A stretch of 64,000 nt of DNA from Spirodela intermedia (lineage: Eukaryota > Streptophyta > Magnoliopsida > Alismatales > Araceae): assembly GCA_902729315.2 (NCBI GenBank), contig LR746272.1:496001-560000 (forward strand), in the 5' to 3' direction. The notes below the pieces were generated by a model. That model was not told the origin of the DNA. It did no database searches and saw nothing but the letters and a program-made list of their open reading frames with translations. Below, piece after piece: positions 38,776 to 51,571 of this stretch (positions are counted from its first letter, which is position 1; the number at the start of each line of letters is the position of its first letter). The translations under genes and the position numbers were made by a program.

Positions 38776-41700
38776 ATGTGGAAGAGCGGAGGGCAACGGC
38801 GGGCAGAGATTGCCAGGGACGGCCTAGGGCGGCAGCTGGTGGCCGTCGCAATCGATGCTGATAAGAGCAGCCAGCACGCGCTGAAATGGGCGGCCGATCA
38901 TGTCATCTCCCGAGGGCAGATCTTCATCCTTCTCCACGTCCGACGGAAGATCACCACCATCCCCACACCAAGTCAGAATCCACAACTCAGAGAAGCATCA
39001 ATGATTTTTTTTTCCCACCGCATTCGTTTTTCTTTTGAATGGATGCCGGTACATCGTGAAGCTCGATTTATGATTTCACTCTTACTCTTGACTATCACGT
39101 ACCCGAAACACCTGAGTGAGGACGACCCTTTGGTTGAGGCGTCAAAACCCGAACTGGTTTAATGAATAAACCAGTCTCCTACAGAACTCTCGAGCACCAG
39201 GACTCCGGACGGCTATCGCCGGAAGGCCAGATACTGAGGGGAGAGAGAAAACCTCGACGAGGGACGCGGGAATACAGAGAGAGGAGAATACAAATAACCA
39301 AGACCTCTCAGGTCTTGGGGTCGCCGATGCGAGATGGCGAGTCTCCACTCCGCACGGAGTTCTTCACGAGGTTCTTCCAACCTTTCTTTCCAGTGGCCGC
39401 TCGGCCCTTCTTTATAGCCGAAGTCCTCTGGCGTCGGCGACCGCCTCCCGTCTCACTCCGATCGGGTCCGACGGGACCTGAGCCTTGCCGAGCTCGATCG
39501 TTGTCGGGTCTGCCACGGTTCCCCGCCGAATTCCATCCGCCGCACACGTCCCCCTGTACTGCAGGCTCCCCCCACGTGCGGTTGTCTCCTTCGGTGTCTG
39601 AATCCCGTCTGCCTTGCTTCGTTCCTGGGCTGGGCCGGTTTTTTCGAGACCTCTTTTCAGTGTCTCAGTGTCTCAACAGGATCCTAAATTGATTTTTTTC
39701 AGGAAGATTTATCTATCTTCTTTCCGAGCACTATACCAGATGAGGGTGGGTTGATGAGCGAAATATAGGACAGAAATCAAGCATCACGATGGGATTTTCG
39801 TACGATAGTATTTGAATTTAAAAGCAAAAAATGCATCTATGAAAATTCATGCTTATTCCACAGAATGTTCGTCATGTGAAAATAGATAATATTAAATAAT
39901 TTTATCGGGTTTAAATCTTCATTTTTCATATTTTCCTGCCTTTAAAATATTTATTATTTCCTTTTCAGCTGGGACCCAACTTCCTATCTCAGAAGTAGAT
40001 GCAGATGTTGCAGCTACATTCATGGAGCAGATCAACAATCAAACGAAAGAACTAATTCTTCCTTTCCAATGTTTCTGCAGCAGAAGAGGGGTATGTACAG
40101 TTGCGTTATTTTCATCAGAGAAATGATCTCAATGAGGGAACAGTTGGAGATAAATGGAGGGAGAGTGAAGCTATTTGAACAGAAAATGGGTTCCAATGCT
40201 TCAATGGAAGAATTCTCTGGTTCATGTAATTTCATCGCTGTCCCCATCTCTGGATTGGGCAGGCGTCACCTTGGTGCCTTAGAGTATCTATATGCCTCTT
40301 CTGCAGTTATATATGGATGATATTACTCTGTTTTCTGAGACAATGCTGGAAACAGGAATTTTAACTGTCTTCTAGCTCTCATTCATTCTCTATCCATGTT
40401 ATCTTGTACCCAGTTACAGTGCAAGGAAGTCATCCTGGAGGACACTGACGTAGCGAAGGCGATTGTTGGTTTTCTCACAGAGCATTATGTTGATAAACTC
40501 GTCATGGGTTCGTCATCCAGGAATGCGCTTATGAGGTGCGGACTTTGATCCACCCATAAAACCATGCTAGTTATTCGTTTTTGATGGTATTATCAGGATA
40601 TTAAAGTTAAGACTTCAACTGATATTGATTTTCTCTCAGGACATTAAAGTCCGATGTGCCTACTTCTGTTTCAAAAGCTGCTCCAGATTTCTGCTGTGTT
40701 TATATCATATCAAAAGGAAGAATATCTTCGATCCGACCAGCGTCTAATCCAAATAAACATCCCACTCGGCCTCACTACTTTGAAACATCAGGAAATCAAT
40801 TCCAGTCCATTAAAAGTGGGTAATCTGATCTTGGATTGTCACTAATGGTTGATCTTATTCTGCACCTTTTAGAAAGATGTTCAGTATTCCAATCCACTCG
40901 TATCTTACAGGTGAACCAGATGCTGGGCACCGCATGGAGACTGTCAGAAGGTGAAGTTATTCAACTTGCCAAAACTTGATCAATGTGTTGAGTGCGCTAC
41001 GTTCATTGAGTCTCATCATGGATCATCCCTTACTTAGTATGATCCACATAGGATTTGGGTATTTATGGCTATTTCTGGTCTCCTCTCCCATGGTAGGGGA
41101 TATTTGGGCAGCATTATTCTCTTCCCATCTCGATTTTTCTGATACTGAGGGTTTTTAATCAGGTCCACAAGGGGCTTAAGCTCAGCCGAAGGGGCAAGTA
41201 TAAAGTTCAGGTCACCAGCTGTGAACTACGACAGTGGAGTGGATGAAAGGAGCATCACCAACGCTCAAGGAGAGGCCTATTCCGACTACTCATACGAGAG
41301 CACAGTCTCGTGCCCCAGCCCTAGCAGGACATGCGCCGAGCACTTGGGCAGCAACCATCCTCGAGACCATACCGATGCTGCTAGGCAATCACGCCTTTTA
41401 TTGCTGCTGACTGAGAAAGCTCAGATCAGAGAGCAAAAGAAAGGCTTTGAGTTGAACAGAGAGGATACAGAAACATGGGCAGTTGGCTCTCGTTCCAACA
41501 GCATCGAAGATTCGTCTGTCTTTCATAAAGAGCGTGGAAGAAGTTCATTTTCTGGTGGATCAATGGTACGCTTATGTTGGCTTATTTCTTTCCAGCATCA
41601 AGCGTTAGTTTTCTCCCTCGACTAGCCATTCCCCTTTTTCTTCAGATTATAAGTTTCTTCTAGACATTGATTGATGAGCATGCTGGGTTGCAGTTCTCTA

Positions 41701-43807
41701 ATGATTTTGGCTTTAGTCGTCGAGTAGCTGGTTAAAAGCACCTACCTAAACCATTGCGATTCCTAATTCATGTGAAGACTTCCCTTTCACAGGCTCTAGA
41801 TTGATTGAGGAATTATATATACTTTTGAGCTTGAACAATCTAAACCTCTCCCGCGTATGTAAATCTAGGCCATCCCTTGGAGCTACCATGTCGGAAATGC
41901 TAAACCTTGAACGATATATCACACTATCTGAATCGGACTTGGAAGATCTTGATGAACTGAATGGTCAACCACGTAAAGTTTTCACCAGTAGACTAGTCCT
42001 TGGGGAGAAGGTAGAAGAATTTTACTCTGAAGACATTCCCCACTCTATCTAGCTGTAAGAGTTCCTTGAGAGGAAAGAAACGCAACTCCCAATTATGGGC
42101 TCTGTGAAAATGGCATAAATAATTCTCATTCATGATTAAATGGAGACGACTCCATTGTTCTTGCTGAGTTCTTGAAGAAGACGTGTTCGTTTTAACCGAA
42201 AGATATGTAAAATGTTGCTGCAGGAAGATGTTGAATCCGTGATGAGAAGCTTAAAGCTCGAGATGGAACAAAGAATGGACCTGTACAACAATGCTTGCAA
42301 CGAGGTACTCAATGCTAAACAGCAGGTAGACCCTGTTGCCATGACTGCATTCATCAGCTGTTTATAAGCCTCCAACTCTTAATTATGATTCCATTTATCC
42401 GTAAAATATTTCCAGAGTTGATAGATGATTCCATTCTTTTCATGCATCTTAGTCCCAATTGTTTCTCTTCCACAATTTTTTCTACATAAATGAATAATCA
42501 TACATCAGACGCTTAGATGGGCATCTGCTATGAGGGCACACACTTGGAATTTCCATCGTAGCTAGGGGAATGATGAAATGCTGATGACTGAACAGGTGAC
42601 GGATGAATTCGCGGAAGAAGAGAAAGAACAGTGGGCGCTGCCTGAAACTGCCCAAGCAGCAGCACAGAGGCACAGGATGGGCGAGATTGAGAACATGAGT
42701 ATCTCGGGCGAGAGAAAATTGCTGCAGGAGATGATTCAGAAGAAAAAAGTCTTGGAGGGGCTGACGACGGACGTCCCTTACAGGAAATACGCTATCGAGG
42801 AGATCCAACGTGGTACAGACAACTTCTCCGATGAACTGAAGATCGGGGAGGGCGGATACGGACCTGTTTTCAGAGCCACTCTGGACAGCACCGTCGTCGC
42901 GATCAAGGTCCTTCGGCCGGACGCCGCCCAAGGCGCAAAGCAATTCCAACAAGAGGTATCGTCGCCATTGCCCGCTCCTTTCTGTTTCTTCACTCCAGTT
43001 CCATCCCCAAACCCTAGTTGCGGGGAGCTTCAGACTGTCAGATTTTTACTGAAGAACCGTGATCCTCTCCAGATCGAGGTGCTGGGCTGCATCCGCCATC
43101 CGAACATGGTCCTCCTCATGGGAGCTTGCCCCGAGTACGGATGCCTCGTCTACGAGTACATGGCCAACGGCAGCCTCGAGGACCGTCTCTTCTGCCGCTC
43201 CAACACCCCGCCGCTCCCCTGGCAGCTCCGCTTCCGGATCGCCGCCGAGATCGCCACCGGCCTCCTCTTCCTCCACCAGACCAAGCCCGAGCCACTCGTC
43301 CACCGCGACCTCAAACCCGGCAACATCCTACTCGACCACAACTTCGTCAGCAAGATCGCCGACGTCGGCCTCGCGCGGCTCGTCCCCGCCGCCGTCGCCG
43401 ACGCCGTCACGCAGTACCGTCTCACCGTCGCCGCCGGCACCTTCTGCTACATCGATCCCGAGTACCAGCAGACGGGAATGCTGGGAATCAAATCGGACAT
43501 CTACGCCCTCGGGATCATCCTCCTGCAACTCGTCACCGCCTCCCCTCCCATGGGGCTCGCCCACAGCATCGAGAGGGCCCTGGAGGAGGGCCGCTTCGAG
43601 AGCCTTCTGGATCCCGCCGTCCCGGACTGGCCCGTCCGGGAGACGATGGCTTTCGCCAAGCTGGGCTTGAATTGCGCCGAGCTGCGGAAGAAGGACCGCC
43701 CCGACCTGGCCTCCGTGGTGCTCCCGCAACTCAGAAATCTCTCAGAGATGGCTCAGTCGGTGCCCATGGCTTCAAGGTTCTACAACCATTTATCCATCTC
43801 GAAGTAG
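38776..43807 (+). CDS. USP-domain receptor-like cytoplasmic kinase (RLCK-IX), no U-box
   Basis: Nine exons give 749 residues: 38776-38971, 39969-40090, 40420-40535, 40640-40815, 40911-40950, 41163-41565, 42224-42325, 42596-42955, 43073-43807. The N-terminal universal-stress-protein-like domain (about residues 18-160) has [20 protein letters not shown] and ends [16 protein letters not shown] serine-rich linker and a coiled coil ([15 protein letters not shown] through the charged start of exon 8) follow. The kinase domain (about 462-735) has the glycine loop IGEGGYGPV (468-476), Lys489, HRDLKPGN with Asp584 and Asn589, and DVG at 602-604 in place of DFG, usual in this subfamily. Exon 9 stops after HLSISK without the U-box found in related plant U-box E3 ligases. 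The 40-base exon 5 and its donor (AAAA then gtggg) are the least certain junctions. Confidence 0.85.
39060..39678 (-). mobile_element. Probable solo LTR in kinase intron 1
   Basis: A GC-rich block sits in an otherwise AT-rich intron. Read on the minus strand it starts TGTTGAGACACTGAGACAC at 39678, a typical LTR 5' end, and has a TATA box (GGCTATAAAG) near 39408-39416. A T-rich strip (near 39300) that may hold the polyadenylation region follows. There is no internal retrotransposon coding sequence. The other edge is uncertain (39060-39170), and I found no clear target-site duplication. A short inverted repeat (actggttta/aaccagt) lies at about 39153-39175. Confidence 0.45.
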
Positions 43808-44167
43808 ACGTCTGGTTCGTGAGTGGATCGAAGAATCATCTGTATCATCTCGATCGACTTCGAGTTGACTTTTCCCAATTAGGGTTGACGCTGGTTTCCT
43901 TGCAGGAATCACGGCCGCAAATCATGCAAGCAGCTGCTGAGATGACCCCAGTGAGGTCCAATTTATGTTTAGCCCCCCTTTCTATTGTGCTATATGCATC
44001 TAATCCGTGTAAATTGTATTATTGTAAACTTGTACGTCAATGTGCATACATATCAAAATGGGGGAGTGCGAAGAAAATTTATCCTTGTCTGGGTTGAAGA
44101 CGGGAGACTCTATCCTCGGACAGTCTAGGAAGCGGAGGTGGTAGTGTGAGAGAAGAGCGAGGGAGCC
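43808..44167. other. Kinase 3' flank and FLU upstream region
   Basis: A 360-base gap between tandem genes. It should hold the 3' untranslated region of the kinase and the promoter and leader of FLU; an AT-rich patch lies at about 43980-44060. No gene is recognisable. Confidence 0.5.
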
Positions 44168-47100
44168 ATGGCGGTGCTCTTTCGTTGCGCCCTCTGCCCA
44201 CCGTCCTCCGTGTCGCCGTCCGAATCCCGCCGGCGGCGCGTAGATCGTCCGGCGAAAGCCCCAGGTGAGATTCTCTCCACGGATGTGTCTGCTTCTGTCG
44301 GGCCCTCCCGTTTCACCCCCTTTCGTATTTTCTGCGCCTCTTTCTGATGGCGCAGGTGTTTTTCCGCGTAATCACTGGCCTGTAGATCGTTCTTTTGGCA
44401 TGGCTCAATGCCAGTAAAGACGAAATTATAGTCGTAGCGTTGATTTTTCCTTTGTGAGGAGCCCAAAAGATGCCAAATGCTGAACTCCCTGCAGAGGCAC
44501 CTTTGGATTGTGATGGAGGATTTAGAACATTACACTGGATTGTAAGGGATTCGAGAATGATTCGGTGATTTATATTCGAGCATTATTGTCTCATTTGCTC
44601 ACTCTTAATGAGCCTCGTCAACCTTAACGGCTGAAATGAGGAGTTGTGTAGATGGCTTTCATCTTGTTAAACTATTTTTCCTCGTTATTAATGAATTTCT
44701 TATGGATTGTCGGATGTGAATGCTCGTCCACCGTGGGAATCACTAGTCAGCAATCGTTTACGAACACTAAGTCTCTCTTCTTCGCGTGTGAAATGAAGTT
44801 GACTGTCTGGTTGCTTTTTTTTGGTTGTGGCACAGAAGAGTACACTTTCTTCTTCTTTTTTCAAGGGATCTTCCGACCAGAGTCACAGAACCTGCGACTG
44901 TAGACGGAATTTTTAGAATTTAACTGTTTATCTACAATTACATCCTCATCTTACATGTTAGTCTCATCACTGCTTTACTTCCAGCCATGCAAAAGGGAAA
45001 CGTATCCCCACAATGCATTGTTCTCCGGATGAGTAAATTATCAAGGACTCGCCAATGGTTTTAGAGAATTTACGGGGATACAATAGGGATAATTCTCATT
45101 GAATGAGAACTTATAATAGATGATTTATTTCCAAACGAGTTGGTTGTACATCCAGGAACCATTTTGGCTCATCAAAGTTGTTGAAATTCTACGGGCTGAA
45201 TATTTGTCGACTTATCATTCCAGCATTGAGGAGATGGGTCCCCAACTATACTAACTGTGATCCTAAACTTCGTTTCTTTTCAAAATCCATTTATGGTTTC
45301 TGCAACAGGGGGCTTTAGCTATGTATGGAAGACTGGATCTCATCCACTATCTGGTTTAATAGATCCTTTGCCAGTTGAAGGTAGCCAATTCGAAAAGTTA
45401 TGTTTCTGTCAGGTTTTTAGTCGCCAAAGGCCAATTTTCAAATTCTGCAACTTTTTAAGGCCTTATTGATAGTGAGGATTATTTTATAAGAAGCCCATGT
45501 GAATAACTTCCATGTCAACAAGTTGATTGGACCTCTATCTGAAACTTGGTGCTGTTCTTTTCATTTGTGTCATTACCCCTGTTGTTGTATGACATTGTCT
45601 TCCTGGAAATCAGAAATGCTGTTTGTGAGATCATACCAGCATTTTGACGTAATCCAATTTACCGGGCTTCCAAAAACTCTTCCAGCTTCTAAGTCGAATG
45701 TTCGTATCTTGCATACACTTCCAGGGTAATCATCATTTGCTTAAACTTCTTCAAATGTAGGTCACGTAAGACAGGTATTTTGTGGATTGTTTTGTTGGTA
45801 CAGACGTAACCAATGCCATGTGCCTGTGTAAGAGATTATTTGGCCTTCGATTTAAGGAATTATCTGGTGCACGCATTCTCCTTGCAAAAGTTTGCATAAC
45901 CTAATAAATGGTTGCTTATGACCAGCATAACACGCAAATCACTGCATACTGGTCATAGGATTTTTTGTGGTCCCATTGTATTTAGTAATTGACGATCGTT
46001 CGGCTTCTTGCTTAATTATTGTATTGTAATCCTATTACCTTCACTAAGAAATGATGTGGGAAATGGTTTTTTTCCGGGTTTCATATAAATTTCTTACTTT
46101 ATCAAAAGATGGCATTGGGTAAAGAATCTGATAGTAGATCTCTTTATAAGGATATACATCCCCTGATGTTATGGTTGACTATGCATTTTCTGGAATAGTT
46201 GTTTAGAATCTCCTAGGGGGCGTGTGGTTAATATTAACTAGAATATGATGAGTTCCTCTGCCGCATGTTATCATAGCATGCCCTGATTACTGCTCTTTTT
46301 AGTGTATGGGAATTCGATGACTGATGTCTAAAGAGTTTTTTATTTCATAAATAGCTATTGATTACTCTATACCACAGCTGTATCATAATCTTCCATTGAG
46401 TATGTGTCCAGTATTTTGGGGACCCTATCTCTCTCTCTCTCTCCCCCCCCCCTTCCCCCCTCCCTCTCCTGCACGTGCGTGCACATGCACACATGAATGT
46501 CTTTTGCAGGCTATTTTTTAGATTCTTGCACAACTACCTGATTTAAGTTATTTGTACTACCAGATGTAACGCTCCAGATTCAACATGGAAAAGTTCCAAT
46601 TTCATACAGCAAGATGTTCATGAAATTTGAGGTTCCATTTGACGCTGCTAAGATATTGTCAAGTTGCCGTTCTATGTCATTTCCTCCAGACTTTTTCCAG
46701 TTCATTAAGTTGAAGGAAGTTGATAACGCTTCAAGGAGGATGCCTGATCACGCCTTTATCATCGACACTAATTATCATCATCAGGTAGACAGTGTACGCT
46801 GGTGAGCCTCTTAGATTTTTCATATTATTTTCTTTTAAGCTGATTAATTGAAACGTCGAGTGATATCTGTGTATCATCACTCAAAATGAGTGTATTGTTC
46901 TTATCAAGCGCATTAGAACAACCAACAAGTAAACTTCCGTCCCAATCCATGTAGTGATTATGTTTTTGACATTGTCAACACTAATACACTTAAATTGAAA
47001 AAAAATCGCTCAGTGACAGTTTCTGCAGACTTGAAGAAAACATGGAAAATTGATCGAGGGACAATCCATAGGTCCGGTCCTCATCAGGGTTTACCTAGTG

Positions 47101-48777
47101 TTAGTCATGACTATCCTCGATGTCCAAGAATGTGGATCGCTTAACTGCATGAACATGTAACTGCAAGAATGTGGATCCCTCTTGATTTGGCATATTTTTA
47201 GCAGGTTGACTTGTAAAAGACTTGCTAAGATTTTTGCTTGTTTCTCATCTTAGTAGAGAGTCTGATTCTGATTATCTTTTTTTGCGGATGTAGTAGGTTG
47301 CTATTATGTTATCCAATTTACTTTCGACAGATATTGCTTGGGGATTCTCTCTCTCTCTCTCTAGCATTATACTATTTTTAGATGTTGGTTTATTTGTGGG
47401 AATCTAGTTTCTGGCATTTAATCAGCACCCCTTCCTGCAGACTTTGACACCAGTAGCTTTTTCAAAGTCTTTGGTCGCTGCCAATTTGTTGACGTTCATG
47501 CTGCCTTTTGAAGCACTGGCTGAAACGTGCGAACCTAGTAACTCATTCTTCAACATGCCTTTGCTTTTTGCGATAGCCCTCATAGGGGCCACTGTCGGGG
47601 GTAAGACGCTACTGGAATCCCTTTCTTCCATCCTGACGAGCACTGGTATAGTGATACTAAAGCATCTGAATCCCTGGTTTTGACTTTATATAGTGACTGT
47701 GTATAAATGCTTAGGACATGAAAACACAGCCGAAAAACTTGGTTATTTCTCGCCATGCAGACGAAAAATTTAGACTTGCCCCTCTCTTTAATTTTCTCTC
47801 TTTCTTGTTATATCATTCGTCTACCCATTTCTTACAAGTCAACATTCTGTTCCCTTCTAAATATCGCGTTGACCTTTCACAAACCTACGACTGGGGAAGT
47901 CCAGAGCCACTCTCATCCAATCAGCATTCATGAGACTAATGGAGCAGAATGTCCCTGATGAAACTTGTGCTCACCCTTCTGGTTCATCATCCCCACCTGG
48001 TCTTGACCTGGACAGCTCCATGTTTTCTCAATCCCACTCTGTTCTTCCCAGTCTTCCCTCATATCATTATTAACCGAGGGTTTTGGTCCCCAGGTTTGCT
48101 GGCCCGGCAGAGAAGAGGGGAACTGGCGCGGTTGAATGACCAGCTGCGCCAGATCAACGCTGCTCTGAGAAGGCAGGCGAAGATAGAATCTTATGCGCCA
48201 ACTCTGAGCTACGCCCCCGTCAGCAGAGTGTCTGAGGCGGACGTCGTCGTCGACCCGAGGAAGGAACAGCTTCTCGCCAGCCTGAGGACCGGGAAGAATT
48301 TTCTCAGGAACCAAGAACCGGATAAGGCTTTTGCGGAATTCAAGGCAGCCTTTGAGCTCGCCCAGAATCTGGGAGACCACATCGATGAGAAGAAGGCTGC
48401 TCGAGGCCTAGGTTCGGCCCTCAACCCATCACCCGTCCTCTCTTCCTATTTTATTTAATTACTTAAATAATACATAACAATGAGCACTGATGAGATTAGG
48501 GTTTAAATTAGGGAATCATGTTGACTGTTAGTAGTAATTAAGAGGCTTAGCATGCGGGCGTGTTTTCTTTCCAGGGGCGTCTCTGCAGAGGCAGGGCAAG
48601 TACAGGGAGGCCATCAAGTACCACTCCAAGGTGCTGGAGATCGCCAAGCGGGCCGGCGAGGACTCCGGCAGCACCGAGGCCTACGGCGCCATCGCTGACT
48701 GCTACACCGAGCTCGGGGACCTCGAGCGCGCCGGCAAGTTCTACGACAAGTACATCGCCAGACTCGAGTCTGACTGA
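44168..48777 (+). CDS. FLU: FLU, TPR regulator of tetrapyrrole synthesis
   Basis: Six exons give 356 residues: 44168-44264, 45309-45380, 46564-46784, 47441-47600, 48094-48411 and 48575-48777; phases close exactly. The N-terminus (MAVLFRCALCPPSS, Arg-rich) suits a plastid transit peptide. A hydrophobic segment (MPLLFAIALIGATVGGLLA, about residues 168-187) is the membrane anchor. A coiled coil follows (RRGELARLNDQLRQINAALR). The C-terminal TPR domain (about 215-356) has QLLASLRTGKNFLRNQEPDK, LGASLQRQGKYREAIKYHSK and ADCYTELGDLERAGKFYDKY. In Arabidopsis FLU binds glutamyl-tRNA reductase at plastid membranes and blocks 5-aminolevulinate synthesis in the dark; the same role is inferred here. Exons 2 and 3 encode a less conserved region; they were accepted because frame and both splice sites fit. 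Confidence 0.9.
46430..46468. repeat. CT/C-rich low-complexity tract
   Basis: A CT run followed by C-rich sequence in FLU intron 2, about 100 bases upstream of exon 3 on the transcribed strand. Confidence 0.7.
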
Positions 48778-50135
48778 GCGATCCCCCACATTTCTTTCTC
48801 TTTCTGTAGATCTTCTTCTTCTCTTTTTTTTTCTTTGTTTTTTTTTTTGCTGAGGAACCAGAGCTGCCAGTTTTGGCTGAAGTGATGAGGGGGACGTGGA
48901 CGGCCTCTTCTGGGTCTGCTCCTCGACCCGGTAGAAGTCAAACCACTTGGCATCATTATTCTATGAACATGGGTGTTATTATTCTGTTACTGAAAATGGA
49001 GACAGAATGTGTTCGAAGCCCGGCCCGGTCTCCCTTTCCGGGCCTGGGCTCTGAGCCAAGCCCGAACAGGAATTCATGCTCGATTGACCAGGCCCAGACA
49101 CGAGGCTCTCCCCAAAAAGTACTCCACGTGTTACTCTCTCTCTCTCTCTCATGGGCCGTCTGGTATGCGGTTTGCGGGCTTGCCGGGCCGACGACCTCCC
49201 AGATGGGGCCCATAAGAGGGCGAAGGGGCCCACATCAGTGGCACGCCCTTGTCGCATGATGGTGGGCTAGTAGTTTATTGGGCCGACGGAGACGGTACCT
49301 TTGGGCCGTCAGCAGGACAGAGTCTTGAAAGAGAAGTTACCGGGTTCAGATTCTGGACACGTCACTGTCGGGTTGTGGCCCGGAGGAGGCATCCATTGAC
49401 CGTCGCCTAGCGAGCATCGCGTGAACTGACCAGGCCAATTGGTGCCACGTGGGAAATCACGTGAAAGGGATTTTGTCTAAACACTGCTTTTGTCTACTTT
49501 CCATGGTAGGCTTCGCTAATCGATTTAGTTGAAAATTACAAGACATAAAAATTCATGAAAAAAATATAATTTCACGATTTTACTGAAAATAATATAATTA
49601 TAAAAAATGTATATTTAAAAGGATTAAATGAATAAAAGTTAGATTTCGAGGAACTTATCCGATTTTAAATAATAATCACATAAATGAGAGAAGCTGACCT
49701 CAGATAGGGGTATTTACGTCATTTCGCCCAATGGTGGTGCGGCGGCGACCTGGACACGAAGGCCGTTACTGAGATAACTCTCCATCGCGTCCACGCTTCC
49801 CACCTCGAGGATGTACCTTCTTAACTGATGCCACGTGTGGGGCGTTGCACGATAAGCGGCCTCTCACTCCCATCACATGCCCAAAATACTGCGGAGTTCA
49901 GGAAGGTTGTTTTCGGGGCCCACTCGCAGCCCCCAATCTCTCGACGGCGGTGGATAACATATCTAAATATATCCAAATATATCCAAATTATTGTTTATGC
50001 AGCGGCTTCGGAGAGGGCCCAGTCGAACCTCGTCTCCATCACCCTTCGATCTTCCACTGTCTGCTCCGATTCTTGAAAAAAAAAAAACAGATTTTGAAAC
50101 CCAACGTCGGGAGGATTTACCCACATGAACTTCCT

Positions 50136-50196
<61 letters not shown>

Positions 50197-50259
50197 CACC
50201 TCTGAGTTCAGCCTCGCCGGAGAATTGGTCTTCTGAGGGTGTCTGAGGAGACGGAGGCC
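48778..50259. other. FLU 3' flank and FLZ upstream region
   Basis: Intergenic sequence of 1.5 kb. The first part should hold the FLU 3' untranslated region; an AT-rich stretch at about 49540-49680 separates it from the FLZ promoter side. CACGTG occurs at 49125-49130, 49446-49451, 49458-49463 and 49832-49837, a local excess. Open frames here match no family. Confidence 0.5.
50139..50193. repeat. CT microsatellite in the FLZ leader
   Basis: A near-perfect TC run of about 55 bases ending 66 bases upstream of the FLZ start codon. CT/GA tracts in this position are common in plant leaders and can be bound by GAGA-binding (BPC) factors; the effect here is inferred. Confidence 0.9.
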
Positions 50260-51032
50260 ATGCTGGGGAAGAGAGCTCGAGGGGCGTGGGCAGGGAGGTG
50301 GCCGGAGCCGATAGAGACGACCCCGCGGGGGTGGTACCGCCGGACGGAGGAGGGCGGCGCCGCCGCCGTCTTCCCGGCGAGCCCACTGGAGCGGGACGTG
50401 AGGTCACCAAAGGGGTGGATGAACCGGGTCTCCGCCGGAGTGGGGCTCGGCATCGTGGCGGCGCTGGAGAGGACGGGTGGCCGCGGGGACGTCGCCGCCA
50501 AGGCCGCCGTGGGCACTTCCACGACAGGTACGTCTACGCGGGCGGCGGTCTCCTGGAAGGGAGGATGGTGGAGCAGCGGCGTAGCTGGGACTCAGAAGAG
50601 CTCGCTTGGGGGGCTCTTCTGCGGAGTTGACGAGGACGACGATGATGGGTTCCACTATCGAATCCTCAGCTCATCCTCGTCCGTCTCCTCTCCCCTCCGA
50701 CTCCCTCCCGTCGGGCTCCCCTTCTTCCCCGCTGCGGATTTCCTCAGCTCCTGCTACCTCTGTAAGAAGAAACTCCACGGAGGAGACATCTACATGTACA
50801 GGTAAACCTCAACCTGCAACACCTCTCTCTCTTTCTACCCGTCACGGATCCGGTCAAGGGGTAATAAGCCTGGCGGTGCAACAGGGGGGAGAAGGCGTTC
50901 TGCAGCATGGAGTGCCGTGGGCGGCAGATGGTCGCCGAGCAGCTCCAAGAGAACTGCTCCTCCGAAGCCTCCAAGCCGCCCTCGGACTACGCCGCCGGCG
51001 GGCTCTTCTGCACAGGCTCGGCTCCAGCGTAG
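50260..51032 (+). CDS. FCS-like zinc finger (FLZ) protein
   Basis: Two exons, 50260-50801 and 50885-51032, give 229 residues. The start codon ATG at 50260 yields MLGKRARG, the usual opening of FLZ proteins (the frame stays open upstream only to a GTG). The FLZ domain (formerly DUF581) crosses the intron. It reads SSCYLCKKKLHGGDIYMYR, then GEKAFCSMECRGRQM, giving the Cys-X2-Cys and FCS-X2-Cys zinc ligands. FLZ proteins are plant-specific adaptors that bind the SnRK1 energy-sensing kinase; the same partner is inferred. The rest is low-complexity and rich in Ser, Gly and Pro, with an acidic run near residue 128. The gene converges on UBP1. Confidence 0.9.
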
Positions 51033-51571
51033 AAGAAGAAGACCCCCTCCTACCTAGACGACTAGACGATTGCGGAATGATTTGCTTCCAATGGGGAGGA
51101 GCGAGAGAGAGAGAGAGAGAGAGAGGTTCAGCATGAGTGGTCTGATGGGCACACGTGCTACGAGTTTTCCTTCACATCTGCTGTACGATTGCTTGAGCTT
51201 TGGTTCTCCTGTATGATTGCTTGAGCTCGTATTTGCCTCCCGCCTCCTCTATTTTCCCCAGTGAAGTAAAGAAGAACCAGAAGCTCGTTCTTCCATTCGG
51301 CTTCTGGTTCTGATAAACACCCACCATGGTCACGCAAAAGCGGCCAGCGAGAGGCGCGATGCCGAATTACAGGAGGAACCCAAGAAGGCTAGAAAGAGAG
51401 AGAGAAACCTCGGGAATGAATGCAGCGATTCCTCCATCTCTGAAGCTTTCTGATACACAAACTCACTGTAACAACAAGCTGAGGGACACTGGCGACCCAA
51501 CTGCACACAGAAGCAAGCGAAAGGGACAAGGGCATCAAACCCACTAAAGCCTAAAGGGATCATCATCATAA
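51033..51571. other. Convergent 3' ends of FLZ and UBP1
   Basis: A 539-base gap between convergent genes that should hold both 3' untranslated regions. A GA tract lies at about 51103-51125. No further gene is recognisable. Confidence 0.6.

Noticed and set aside
41801-42052. An 83-residue open frame in a kinase intron
   Set aside because: It has no acceptor or donor that joins the neighbouring exons in frame, and exons 6 and 7 already join perfectly in phase 0.
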